This document shows, piece by piece, positions 45,386-56,112 of a DNA stretch of 64,000 nt. The position numbers and the translations under genes were made by a program. The DNA is from Tetragonia tetragonoides (lineage: Eukaryota; Streptophyta; Magnoliopsida; Caryophyllales; Aizoaceae), in NCBI GenBank assembly GCA_038025085.1, contig CM076146.1, positions 20,221,001 through 20,285,000 on the forward strand, written 5' to 3'. The notes below the pieces were generated by a model, which had not been told where the DNA came from, did not search any database, and saw only the letters and a list, made by a program, of their open reading frames with translations. Position 1 is the first letter of the stretch. Each line of letters begins with the position of its first letter.

Positions 45386-45898
45386 TTTGAGGTAATGAGG
45401 CAGGGATTTGATTGAGCGTCAGACTATCGTAGCTGAAAGACGGAATGTCAGAGCTCACTGTCAGACAGCCTAATTGTTCTCTTAGTGGAAATGATCTTAC
45501 CTTTGGCTTGATTTCCGCGCAGGTATTTATAGGGCAAAAGTCGGCTAGCTTCGTCGAATGAACAGTGGACACGTAGCCCTGTACGTACGCCCCTCTCAAA
45601 GTCGGCTCAGAGGGGGTGGTCACTTGAGTTTTGGTTCGATCCCTTGGGATGATTCCACGTAGGGGTTTGTACACTTGATGTCGTCATTTCTGTCCTTGGG
45701 GCTGAGAGAGCGTAGGCGCCAAGGCAGCCCATCAAATCTTTGTAGGAATATTCTCACAGTGCATGTGCTGGCGTCAGGGTTGAGCATACAGAAAACCTAA
45801 GGGTCGACTCGCGGTTGAATCGACCCTCTTAATCGAGTCAGAGCATAATTGTAGTCCTTGGGTCTGTATGAGACTGGTAGTTGGTGTTGGTCTTCTCG
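45386..45898 (-). repeat. Partial LTR of element C family (extra copy)
   Basis: Matches 46092-46606 and 61148-61670. It lacks both LTR ends and is joined at CTTCTCGGGTC to the next copy. Contains TATAAATA (minus, about 45525-45532). The G-box CACGTG of the other copies is CACTTG here (45624). Confidence 0.85.
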
Positions 45899-46782
45899 GG
45901 TCGAACACTAGGAAGATGATGGAATCGAAATGTGCGAGCGGAGGAGCTGCTTATCTGGTTCCTCGACAGCTACCTTCACATAACAAGAAAAAGTGAACTA
46001 GCTCGGGGGGTCGACCCGAGAAGACCCCTCTGATGCTTAAGTTACTATACGGAGATGTGTACGTGAGGTACTTTTTGTATTAGCAGGTAGATTTGAGGTA
46101 ATGAGGCAGGGATTTGATTGAGCGTCAGGCTATCGTAGCTGAAAGATGGAATATCAGAGCTCACTGTCAAACAGCCTGATTGTTCTCTTAGTGGAAATGA
46201 TCTTACCTTTGCCTTCATTTTCGCGCAGGTATTTATAGGGCAAAAGTCGGCTAGCTTCGTCGAATGAACAGTGGACACGTAGCCCTGTACGTACGCTCCT
46301 CTCAAAGTCGGCTCAGAGCGGGTGGTCACGTGAGTTTTGGTTCGATCCCTTGGGATGATTCCACGTAGGGGTTTGTACACTTGATGTCGTCATTTCTGTC
46401 CTTGGGGCTGAGAGAGTGTAGGCGCCAAGGCAGCCCATCAAATCTTTGTAGGAATATTCTCACAGTGCATGTGCTGGCGTCATGGTTGAGCATACAGAAA
46501 ACCTAAGGGTCGACTCGCGGTTGAATCGACCCTCTTAGTTGAGTCAGAGCATAATTGTAGTCCTTGGGTCTGTATGAAACTGGTAGTTGGTGTTGGTCTT
46601 CTCGGGTCTGTTAGCGATGTTGAACAGTAGGTAGGGGAGTGCTTGATCTAGGGCTCCCCTTTGTGGTGGGAAAGTATCCTCTTAATGCTGTCGATGATTC
46701 AGACTCCGTGAGAGATCGAAATCCTTCGATTGTGGCCAGGGCGAGAGTCGATAGTTTGACCCTCGATATTTTGGTTATATCA
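45896..46782 (-). repeat. 3' LTR of element C
   Basis: Minus strand begins TGATATAACCAAAATATCG at 46782, preceded by a purine-rich GAGGGCAAAA that may be the polypurine tract. It lacks the last ~21 bases of the LTR. TATAAATA (minus) near 46232-46239; G-box CACGTG near 46327. Confidence 0.8.
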
Positions 46783-46997
46783 TTTTGCCCTCACATCTTA
46801 GTAGGAGGAGAGTCCTTCCCCGTCGAGTCCTGCTTAGATGTGGTTGGTTGATGCTTTTTGTTCAGTGGGGTTTTGCTTTTGGGTCCGCTCTTTCCTTGGA
46901 AGGGCCCCCTTCTCATTGGGATAGATAGTCGGTGGACGTAGTTGGGTCATCCACCTGTCAGTCATGCGAGTAGTGTGTTATTCCAGGTCTCTTCGCC

Positions 46998-47005
46998 TAT
47001 AAATA
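46998..47005 (+). promoter_or_regulatory. TATA box of antisense gene 1 in C
   Basis: TATAAATA in CGCCTATAAATAGTC, 214 bp before ATG 47219 and outside the LTR. TTCTAGAGAGAG follows at 47055. Confidence 0.6.
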
Positions 47006-47218
47006 GTCAGAATCAACCTCTTCTTTTCTCTCTTTATTCCATCCGTTTGAATTTTCTAGAGAGAGAAAGTGGGTCTTCGAAATTTTTCTCGCTAGTCTAC
47101 CGTTGATTTGTTACTGTTTATTCGATCTCTCTTTGTAGATCCGTCTTCTATCTTCTCCCAAGGTTTAACGTTTTTCTTTTGGTATTTTTTCTTGCTTGCA
47201 TTTATTTGTTTTATTCCC

Positions 47219-50200
47219 ATGTCGATGTCTACGCCCATTGATGTATCGTCGGGGTCTGACACCTCACCCAAGGCACCTCGACCAGGGACTTGGGGATCTT
47301 TTCCCAATAGTTCCGGTTGGGGTTCGTCTAGTCAGGGGCCTGGCCCGTCGTACGAGGGATCTTGCCCTCATCCTTCGAATGACCCAGTTCCCCCGATTCT
47401 GCCGGGGTTCCCCTTTTTTGAGTTTCGTCCGGGTTTTGAGTGGTCGAGCCCAGTCGGATTGCTTCTTCCGGATTGGGTCGTTCCGTTCCGATTTCGGGAG
47501 GAGTCTTGGTATGCCAGGGTTCATTCGGACCCCGACATTCCACGAAGCTTTAAGCAGGATGTGTTGAATGTCTTTCAAATGAGTGTAGCATTAGGAGAGA
47601 TCCATGTTTTAGACGGGGTCGAACCTTTACGCTCTGTCTCTCTCCTGTAGGGAGACAAAGCCGAGATGTCCAGGGCTCGTTTTAAACAAACCTACCGCTC
47701 GGGTAGAGGGGGTCTTGATTTCTCCTCTCCCTTGAGTAACTTTGAGCAGATAGGGGAACGGCTTATCGGCCCTCATATAATGAAGTATGTTTTTTGTCCC
47801 TCGACTAATTTTCCTTGTGTTGTTGCCAAAGTCCTGTTGCCCATCTTGACCTTTTTCGTTTGCTTATTTTGTAGGGAGCGTAGAGAAAGGAGTTCTTCGG
47901 GGCAAATGGAGAGTGGTGAGATCAGAGTCAAGGACTATCCTCCCGTCGAGGACGAGGATTTCCCTCCTCCTCCTTCAGAGGAGAAGAAAGAGAGAAAGAA
48001 GAAGAGGAACAAGAAGAGGTCTAGATCGAGTAGGGGAGAAAGACCACCAACATCTGAGCCTTTAGAGGAGGTGGACCAGGCTGATCAAGAGAGTGTTGGG
48101 TAGAGCTAGGCCAAGAACAGGTGGAGGAGGATCCCGCGGACGGGGGATCGAAGCAGGGGAAGAAGGCCGACGCTGTCCCCATTCACTTAAAACGGTCGAT
48201 CTTAGCTGGTAGGTCGGCTGAGGACATGGAGTTGTTGGCGAAACGATATCAACTGCACCAGGGGTATCTTTTATCTGTCCCAATAGTTTGGAGGGGTGCC
48301 ATCCTGCCCCACCCGACTGTATTCCCGTTTCCACCAAAGTTTTCGATGAGGGTTTAACATTTCCCCTCCCTCGTCTGATTAAGAAGATAGTGGGTCGTCT
48401 GGGAGTCCACTACTTTCAGCTCCAGGCTAATTCCTGGAGATCTCTGGTCGGCCTGGTGGCGACGGTCCATGTCCATAGCTAGAGGTGACTGATGCGGTTT
48501 TTCGGCACCTGTATCTCAAGGTGCAATCGACCAAGTTCGGGACTTGGTATCTAAGCCCTAGAAAGGGTTTCTCCATGTGTGGATCTTTGAGCAACGTCAC
48601 CTTCTGGAAGGAGAATTTCTTATTTCCGCACAACGAGCAGGGATGGGATGGAGTGTGCCCTGCTTGGAGGGAAAACTACCTAGAGGAGGTAGGTAGTGAG
48701 GTGTTTGGTCCGGATTGCGAGCCCCTAGAATCTTTGTCTCAGGCACAGCGTCGGACGGTAGAATACTTCCGTTACCCTAACCGAGATTAGGGTGTATGTG
48801 AGAAGGTCAAAGCCCCTCCCTATTGGAAGATCGATAATTCCTGGTTCTCCAATGAGGCTTTCCTGGTCTTCATTGGTTTCCGGTCGACCATGACACATGG
48901 TATAATGGCCTTGTGCCCATTGTTTCCTTGCTCCGAATGTTTTTCTGTGGATCGAGGGTTTTTCTTAACTCTTTCCTTTTCTGCGTGTTTGGCAGAGGCT
49001 GCCGTTGTTGAACTGTTAGAGATGCCTGAAGGGGATCAGATGGTGGGCAGGATGACCTCCAAGGCTTTTCTTGGGGGTTTCAAGGACGTGGTTGAAGCTC
49101 AGAGGAAGCTCGAATAGGTAACAGATCTTTTTCTTCCACCATTCGTTGTAGTTAACAGCCCCATGACTGATGTTGATAACTTTCTTTGTTTTTCGCAGCC
49201 TCCCAAGAAGAAAAAAGCAATGGTCTTTGGGACGAAGGCGAGATTGAAGAAGGGGGGTTCTTCGTCCATGGCCTTGTCTGATGCCGGCCTTTGCCCCAGG
49301 AAGAGGTCGGGTGACGATGCCTTGGTGACACAGGAGAGGGTATCTCCTTTGAAGAAGAAGGAGGTTGATACCCCCAGTGCGGGGTTGATCCCAGCAAATC
49401 AGCCTGCGGTCGCCACTTGGGGGCTGGTTACCCCTCCTGCGGGGATTCAAGAGTCAGGCGCTGGCCCGTCCGATCCACCCGAAGGGATAGCAATGAGTTC
49501 ACAGGCCAGGCGTATATGGTCAGCAGGCAGAGCCTTGAGGATCAAGCCCTTAAGATGCCGTTCGTTCTGGGGGCTCCTTTGGATGAACAGTCCAAGATTA
49601 CTGAGGTCGTCTTCCCTAACTTGTTCCATGAGAGGGACATGGAGCAGGTTACCTCCGAGGTAGGGTCGACAGACGTTGTGACGGCCCTTCTGAAGCGTGT
49701 GGCCCTAAATCATCTGAAGGTACTTTAACAGCCGTTTTCTCCGTCTATTTTTAGTCAAGTTTTTCCGGCTGTTACTGATTTGTTCGTGTTTTTCAGGACG
49801 TCATTCTTCTGAGCGCGGTTATTAGGGCCGACGAGGCTCAAAGGCGCTGATTGGTCATCCACTGCCAGGAGTGGTAGGCTGACGCAGAGGCTAAGGCTCG
49901 AGAGGAGGCTCGAGCTGAGTTGTCGGGGCTTCGTGCTAAACTGGAGGAGGCGAGGACCGTTCTCCAAAAGGGGAAGTCTCTTCTCGATGCGAGAGAGCAT
50001 TACCTTGAGGAGCTAAGGGGGAGACTGGAGGAGGCCAACAAGGCTAATGCTCAAGTCACCAATCTCCTCGAGGCTGCCGAGGCCGATGCTGAGAACTAGA
50101 AGACCAAAGAGGCTCGGGCACAGGCCGAGTGGAAGGTGGCTCTGGATCACCAGACTAGTTACTGGAAGGAAGCCCTGCTCCAGGTGTATGGAGAAGGCGA

Positions 50201-50357
50201 TGTTGGAGGCTCCGTGGTTAGCTCCCTGGCCAATATTCGCAACCACTGAGCTTCTACTAACCCCGACGATCTGGCGGAGGCAAGGCTTCCATTGCCTCGG
50301 ACTTGAAGGATATGGAGGCCCTTGTTGTAGCGAGACGGGCAGAGGAGGAGGTTGAAT
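47219..50357 (+). pseudogene. Antisense gene 1 of C: putative gypsy-type transposon protein
   Basis: Plus strand, opposite to pol C. Starts MSMSTPIDVSSGSDTSP. An in-frame stop lies at 47648, a donor near 47788 and an acceptor TTTTGTAG at 47872. A Lys/Glu-rich segment is followed by LAKRYQLHQGYLLSV, FPLPRLIKKIVGRLGVHYFQ, QANSWRSLVGLV, FRHLYLKVQ, WYLSPRKGF and FWKENFLFP: the pattern of the putative gypsy-type transposon domain (Transposase_28, PF04195, from memory). A basic region and a long Glu/Ala-rich coiled coil (AKLEEARTVLQKGKSLLDAR) end the gene; AATAAA is at 50548. Many stops and frame changes. Extra antisense genes are known in this lineage; function unknown. Confidence 0.65.
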
Positions 50358-50634
50358 GATCAGGTCATTTTCAAGACCTACGCCCCCGGGTTAGGGGGGT
50401 TTGTATTTGTTCTTGTTTAGGGTGGTTGGTCACCCTTGTTTTAAACTGTTTGCGCCCCCTCCGCTTTTGAGGGTTGACAAATGAGGATGTCGACTTTCAA
50501 TAAACCCCAGTCTGTCTTTGTTTCAGCTCGTACCCTCATTATCTTCAATAAATGATCATTTATTGCTTTGCTGCAATGTCTTTGCATGGATGACTGTTGT
50601 TGTGGATAACCGTTCGTGCCTTTCCTCTTTTGCC

Positions 50635-50642
50635 TATAAATA
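50635..50642 (+). promoter_or_regulatory. TATA box of antisense gene 2
   Basis: TATAAATA in TTTGCCTATAAATAGAC, 45 bp before ATG 50687. TTCTAGAGAG lies just before the ATG. Confidence 0.65.
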
Positions 50643-50686
50643 GACTTATTTAGCTTGTTGATTTCGCCATCAATATTTCTAGAGAG

Positions 50687-51461
50687 ATGTCTTCCTCAGC
50701 TATTTTCATTTCCTCAGGCTCTAGTGATGAATCTTCCGTAGATACCCAGTCGGTATCTCGGACGTATAGACTTCGGTCGGGGAAGCGTGTTTCAAGGAAT
50801 AGTCGACCCAACAAGAGACTTGATGGAGGTGCTTCGAGGTCGACTCATGAAGAGCCCTTGGAAGTTCCTGATAAGTTCAGTGAAGTCAGTTTAGCTAGGC
50901 TGGCAGTTTCTGATTTTGTTCGTCTCTTCGAAGATAATTCCTTGTCCGAGCGTCTTCGTACCCATATATGGATGGTATTTCAGCAACTTCAATCCCAGGG
51001 TGTCTTGGAATGTCTCGAAGTCGAGCCTCTGGCTGTAAGGCTTCCTGGTGAGGGGGGTAGGAGACCTGACTCTCCTCCCCCTTGTTCCTCCTAAAGTCGA
51101 CCCTAGTCCCGATATTCCTTTCCCTGGAGTGGGGGATCCTGAAAATAAAGACCCCCTTCAAGGCGAATATCAGCATGAGACAAAGGGAGTGCCAGATCGT
51201 CAAGCCCAGCAAGCCCGTAGGCAGGCTTTGGAGCGGGCAATTCAGCGTGCTGAGGAAGCTAGAAAATCAGTATTAGAGGAGCAGACACGGGTAGCTTGGA
51301 GGGTCGATCAACTTATGAAGGACCTCCGTGCTGCGAAACAAGTAGTCGAGGATAAGACCCTAACCCTCAAAGAGGAAAGGAAAGTCCATCGCTCTCTAGT
51401 TCAGAGACAACAAGCCTTGGAACAGGAAATTAAGCACAAGCGAGAAGCTCTAGATCTTTAA
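50687..51461 (+). pseudogene. Antisense gene 2 of C: small coiled-coil protein
   Basis: MSSSAIFISSGSSDESSVD, then a basic stretch (TYRLRSGKRVSRNSRPNKR), FSEVSLARLAVSDFVRLFED and LRTHIWMVFQQLQSQG. A frame change near 51075 leads to a Pro-rich link and a coiled coil (RRQALERAIQRAEEARKSVL, LVQRQQALEQEIKHKREAL), stop at 51459-51461. Without the shift it is about 257 codons. No known family recognised. Own TATA box upstream. Same layout (Ser/basic N terminus, coiled-coil C terminus) as genes 3 and 4, so possibly paralogous. Confidence 0.55.
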
Positions 51462-51899
51462 GCCCTTGCTTTCTTTAATTACTGTTGTTGCCTCGAATCT
51501 ATTATGTAGTTGCTTTGTAATAATTTGTACCTTCGATATTTTGAATGAATGGATGGCTTTCTTTTCTTGAATTCTAAAGGTAAAGTTAGCTTTCCTCTCT
51601 GAGGGAGAGAAGAGGTACTCGAAGCGTTTCTTTCTCTTCATTATTTCTGTTCCACGTGTCTCGTGAGGAGGGGCCTAGATCTTTAAGCCCTTGCTTTCTT
51701 TAATTACTGTAGTTGCCTCGAATCTATTATGTAGTTGCTTTGTAATAATTTGTACCTTCGATATTTTGAATGAATGGATGACTTTCTTTTCTTGAACTCT
51801 AAATGTAAAGTTAGCTTTCCTCTCCGAGGGAGAGAAGAGGTACCCGAAGCGTTTCTTTCTCTTCGATATTTCTGTGCCACGTGTCTCGTGAGGAGGGGC
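51450..51899. repeat. 225-bp tandem duplication
   Basis: 51450-51674 and 51675-51899 are near identical, both from CTAGATCTTTAAGCCC to CGTGAGGAGGGGC. The unit holds the last codons of gene 2, its 3' region and a G-box (CACGTG at 51653 and 51878). So the upstream region of gene 3 now has two G-boxes. Confidence 0.97.
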
Positions 51900-51935
51900 G
51901 TTGTTTGGTTTCCCCTGGCTTTTTGCCTATAAATA
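51653..51935 (+). promoter_or_regulatory. Promoter of antisense gene 3
   Basis: TATAAATA at 51928-51935, 113 bp before ATG 52048. CACGTGTC (G-box/ABRE-like) at 51878, 50 bp before the TATA box, with the duplicated copy at 51653. Confidence 0.6.
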
Positions 51936-52047
51936 CTTCAGTGAACTTTTCACAATTTCACACAACTTTTCTCGCATCACTTTCTCTCTCTAAAAGTACT
52001 CTCCCAGTCTTTAATAACTTTTCTCAAGCTCTTATTCTGTCTTTGAG

Positions 52048-52767
52048 ATGGCGAGTTCCAAGAGGAAAGCCACAGCCTTTCATTATGGAGAGCCTAGTAG
52101 ACAGGCTAGGAGGGTCGAGGATGCTGGGAAGAGTCGTGCCTTGACTTCTTCCGAGTCTTACACTCCAGCTTCTCGTCGATCTTCTCCTGGGTCGAGCTTG
52201 GGCTCGGAGGCTCGGGGTCTGATTACTGCTATCAGGAGGTCCCAAGCGGAGCATCGAAGGTTTGATGGTCGGGTTCTTCCTCCCGTCGAGGTTCCGACTC
52301 CTCCTCCTGCTGTTAGGGAGCCTGAACCACCTGCTCGATTTGTTCCTCTGGCAGAATGGCTGGCAAATCGTCTTTAGGAGCTTCACCGGGAGACTGGTGG
52401 GGCTTGCGAGAGGGAGGCGACTACCCAAGCTAAGATCCGTCGCTGGGAGCAGAGGGAGAATGCCCTCTTGGATGCTAGGACCGAGCTGGCTGCTCGGATC
52501 ACTGGAGGAGTTGAGGAGCTGAACGACCTTCGGGAGCGGAGGGAAGAGCTCCTCGATGAGGTGAGGGGTCTGAGGAACCAGCTGGAGGGTCAGCCTCCTA
52601 CTTCTTCCCCCCATCCCTTTAGGCTCTGTCTTGAGCCGACCTTGTACTTTGCAATTTCTTCCCTGACCTCTTTCCTCCAGGGTGGGGTCGGAGTGTCGAG
52701 TTTTATCTTTTTCATAGGTAGGCTTTTTGGCTCTGTCGAGCTTGCATGCCTACTAGGAATTTTGTAG
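52048..52767 (+). pseudogene. Antisense gene 3 of C: small coiled-coil protein
   Basis: MASSKRKATAFHYGEPSRQA, a Ser-rich basic N terminus with RSSPGSSLGSEARGLITAI, a Pro-rich part (EVPTPPPAVREPEPP), then after one in-frame TAG (52375) a coiled coil (RRWEQRENALLDARTELAAR, ELNDLRERREELLDEVRGLR) and stop at 52765. Only this single stop interrupts about 239 codons. No known family recognised. The coiled coil ends NQLEGQPPTSSP, like LEGTGGQSAPGS in gene 4, supporting common descent. Confidence 0.58.
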
Positions 52768-53155
52768 ATGAAGTCTAAATGTGTAGTTTCATCTATCGAT
52801 CTTGTGTAATCTTTTCCTTTAATCAGTCTAAAGATTATTGCTACGATTATTGGTTCAGCTGCTGTTTGCAAATTTTCCAATTTTGCCCAACTTCTTTTTT
52901 TTTTTTTTGTTTATTTTATTTTTTCAACTGTTCAATCATCATTGATGCCCGTTCACTCGTCGTACCTCGAGTGTAAAATGTATCGAGGTAAGTATACCCT
53001 GCCCCAACACTCGAGGGACGGCTGTTTGGGTCGACTTTTCGCTTTACTCTGGGAGTTTCACAGTCTGGTGTTTTTCAAAACGCCGGTTGTTCTTCCTTGT
53101 CATAATTATTTCAAGTGGATGTGACGGTTGGGAGAATCAACCCTTTGGGTCTTTA
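52768..53155. other. Intergenic, antisense region of C
   Basis: No gene recognised. T-rich at 52889-52925. Lies between the end of gene 3 and the promoter of gene 4. Confidence 0.45.
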
Positions 53156-53242
53156 CACGTGTCCTCTCTTATTTGAGGCCTCTTTTCTCCCAGACGCCGG
53201 TTGGAGGTGACGAATCTTCTTATTTTGGAAAGGTTTTAAATA
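53156..53242 (+). promoter_or_regulatory. Promoter of antisense gene 4
   Basis: ACACGTGTCC (G-box CACGTG at 53156-53161) is followed by a TATA-like TTTAAATA at 53235-53242, 119 bp before ATG 53361. Layout as for gene 3. Confidence 0.5.
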
Positions 53243-53360
53243 CCCCCACGGTTGCTTGGAAATTTTGCCATTCTCTTCGTCACTTCTTGTTTTCACTTTT
53301 TCTCTCTAGATTTCTTGAGCTCCATATAATTTTTCCAAGCAGCCTAATATTCGCCGTGAC

Positions 53361-54055
53361 ATGTCTTCTCCAGCTACCAAGAGTCGTAGGCTTAATCGTG
53401 GGGGTAGGTCTACCCCTTGCCTGTCTATAAAGATGGGCGGGGTCCCAGTCACCTCCAAGGTCGAGGTCCCAGTTGGGCCTAGTGGGTCGACGATGATCAA
53501 TGTACCTCTGGAGCACCGTTCTCACTTAGAGCGTTGTGGTTGTGACTATTGTGTTTCTTTAGACGCTCTTAGGTTCGCCAAGAGGAGAGAGGGTTATCTC
53601 CCCTCTCTGTCTGCTGATGCCCTTGCTGACCCTCAGGCTCTCGAGGCTCAGGCAGCCCAGGCTTGTGTGACCGGAAGCATCATCGGTCAAGTTTTGCCAA
53701 GGCTTGTGAGAAGCTGGCGATAGCCGAACACAATTTGAAGAGGTTGGTCGTCGAGCTGAAGATGGTTGAGTCGAGGGTGACAGCCCTTAAGTAGGAGATT
53801 GCTGCTGAGACTGCTCGAGTCGAGGCTATCGAGAAGGATGCTGCCCTTCATAAGATGACCTTTATTACTGCCAGCGGTCAACATTCTCTTTTCCAAGAGT
53901 ATGGTCTTCGTTTGGCCGAGAGTGGTCGACAGCTTGAGGGCACTGGCGGTCAGTCTGCCCCAGGATCTGCCCCTTCATCTGCCCCTTCATCTGCCCCTTC
54001 TCTCTCTCTTTTTTTTTTTTGGCCTATTGGGGTCTGTAACATTTTGGCCCTATGA
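53361..54055 (+). pseudogene. Antisense gene 4 of C: small coiled-coil protein
   Basis: MSSPATKSRRLNRGGRSTP, then VTSKVEVPVGPSGSTMI, HLERCGCDYCVSLDALRFAK and LSADALADPQALEAQAAQA. A frame change near 53690 and a stop near 53793 break it. A coiled-coil-like stretch (HNLKRLVVELKMVESRVTAL) follows, then YGLRLAESGRQLEGTGG and a Ser-Ala-Pro repeat from a 12-bp repeat (TGCCCCTTCATC, 53970-54000). No family recognised. CGCDYC could bind a metal, but there is too little to say so. Confidence 0.5.
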
Positions 54056-54930
54056 GGCTTGTAAACAGTAGTTCGACTATTCGATGAATGAAATCGATCG
54101 TTTGCTAAGCTTCTTTTGTCACTATTATTCTCTGCCGGACTTGTTCGTTTTTGCTAAGGTCTTGGCTTGGCCAATCGACCCTTTTATTTTGTAAGACGTT
54201 TTAGTTCTGTAAGGCATTTAGGTTATCTGACCTTGTTTAGCCCGATTGCTGTAGGCGTTTGGCCTGTTGAGAGGGGTCATAAGATCTTAAGTCTTAATCC
54301 CTGAGTAGTAGTATTTTGCGCATGAGACATAAAGCTCATGTAAAGGCCTTAGGCTTTGTAGGCCTAATTTGCCCGAAATTATGTTTTGGGCTGTTTGGAC
54401 CTTGTGAGACCTTAATGATCGTAGGATCATTTTAGTCTAGTGTAAGGCGTTTTTGGGTTGTTGGATCTACTTAGCCCTATGTTTGATGGGTTAGGCGCGT
54501 AACAGTTTAGAATAGGGTTATCAAAACATCAGATATTTTGCCCCCTGTTACGTGTCTAACCTTCGAGTCTCGTGAGATCGATTAATCTGCGAGCTTGTTG
54601 TGAAGTCAAAACGCATATGCGTATGCCCCCAAGCTCGCGGGTTAATTGATATTGTTTGTATCGATTAAATAGTTGATAAGAGGTGTAGACAGAAGATGTT
54701 GTAGGGTTCCCACCCGATTGTCATTGATAGAGGTATTGTCAGGGTCCTCACCCATTACAGAGGGGATTGCCTAACCCTTTAATTTAGCAGACAATTTTTG
54801 CAGGGATTTGTGAACCGCTTTCAAAAAGATAGACAATTTTTTAAGGGATTTGTGAACCTTGGGGTCGATTTTTGCTGGGATTCGCCAACCCATTTTGTTC
54901 CATGTTTAAGGAAGAACCAACCGACCCATG
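54056..54930. other. Non-coding between antisense gene 4 and pol C
   Basis: No gene recognised. Short repeated phrases such as GCCTTAGGCTTTGTAGGCC, TAAGGCGTTT and TTGTGAACC recur. The 3' ends of pol (minus) and antisense gene 4 (plus) converge here. Confidence 0.5.
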
Positions 54931-56102
54931 TCAGATGTGGAATTTCCTCAGGTTGTTGAGGTTCCACGCTCTAGGTACTGGGATTCCACTCATGTCTTCT
55001 AGCCTATACGTGCCTGGTCGAATGACCCCTGTGATCTTATAGGGTCCTTCCCAGTTAGCAGTCAACTTCCCTTGTTCAGATTGTTTCCCTGTACTCTCCG
55101 TCTTGCGGAGTACCAGGTCGCCTGCCACCATATGTTTCCCCTTCACCCTCCTATTGAATTGCGTATCAGCTGATTTTTAGCTATTTCCATTCGTAGGAGG
55201 GTATCTCCTCTCGTCTCTGGTAATAAGTCGAGGTTGAACCTCAATTGTTGGTCATTTTCTTCAGGGTCGTAGAAAATCACTCGAGAAGACAGGGTAACCA
55301 GCTCTATGGGTAGGACAGCCTCTGATCCGTAGACCAACCTGAAAGGGGTTTCCCCCGTGGCATTTTTAGTGGTTGGTCTGATTGACCAAACAACTTCATA
55401 GAGCCTTTCCTCCCAAAGTCCTTTGGCTGCTTCGAGCTTCCGCTTCAGACCATTGAGGATGATCTTGTTGGCTGCCTCGACCTGACCATTCGACTGAGGT
55501 CTGGCCACAGCAGTGAACCGGCCCTTTATGCCCAAATCTGACAAGTATGTTTTCAATCCTGGGTTATCAAACTGTGGACCATTGTCGAATATAATCGCCC
55601 TAGGAACTCCAAAGCGGGTGATTACATTCTCCCAGATGAACTTCCTGATGTCTTGTTCTTCGATACGCCGTAAGGCCTTAGCCTCGATCCAGTTTGTGAA
55701 ATAGTCGATGGCTACCACTAAGAACATGAATTGCCTCGGGGCCTCTGGGAAGGGACCCAAAATGTCCACTCCCCAAAGGTGAAAAGGGAGTGGTTCCAGT
55801 ATGGGGGACAAGTTCATAACCGGCTGCCGCTGTACTATGGAGTGCATTTGGCAATTCTTGCAATGGGTCACTAGGTTCACAGCATCGGATCTTATGGTCG
55901 GCCAAAAGTATCCGGTTCTTAGTCCTTTTCTGGCTAAGGCTCTTCCCGCTATATGTGAGCCGCACATTCCACTGTGTAGATCATCTAGGATATCTGCCCC
56001 CTCCAAGGGAGTGACACGTCTGAGTAGTGGTTGGTTGAAGGCTTGCTTGTACAATACTCCATCGGCTAGAACAAACCACTTTGCTCGCTTCTTTACTTTC
56101 AC
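54931..56102 (-). CDS. Integrase of element C (nearly intact)
   Basis: Two overlapping open frames. The main one (56102-55143, 319 codons) has HSGMCGSHIAGRALARKG and HCKNCQ (full HHCC zinc finger), LWGVDILGPFPEA (Asp), IIFDNGPQF (Asp), SNGQVEAANKIIL (Glu) and TGETPFRLVYGSEAVLP. The short one (55146-54931) has GDLVLRK and NWEGPYKITGVIRPGTYRL (GPY/F domain). Only a frame change near 55145 separates them. All catalytic residues are present. This is the best-preserved integrase of the window. Confidence 0.93.
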
Positions 56103-56112
56103 TTTTTCCTTT

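Noticed and set aside
47264..47578. Minus-strand frame opposite antisense gene 1
   Set aside because: Shadow of the better supported plus-strand frame, with no recognisable domain.
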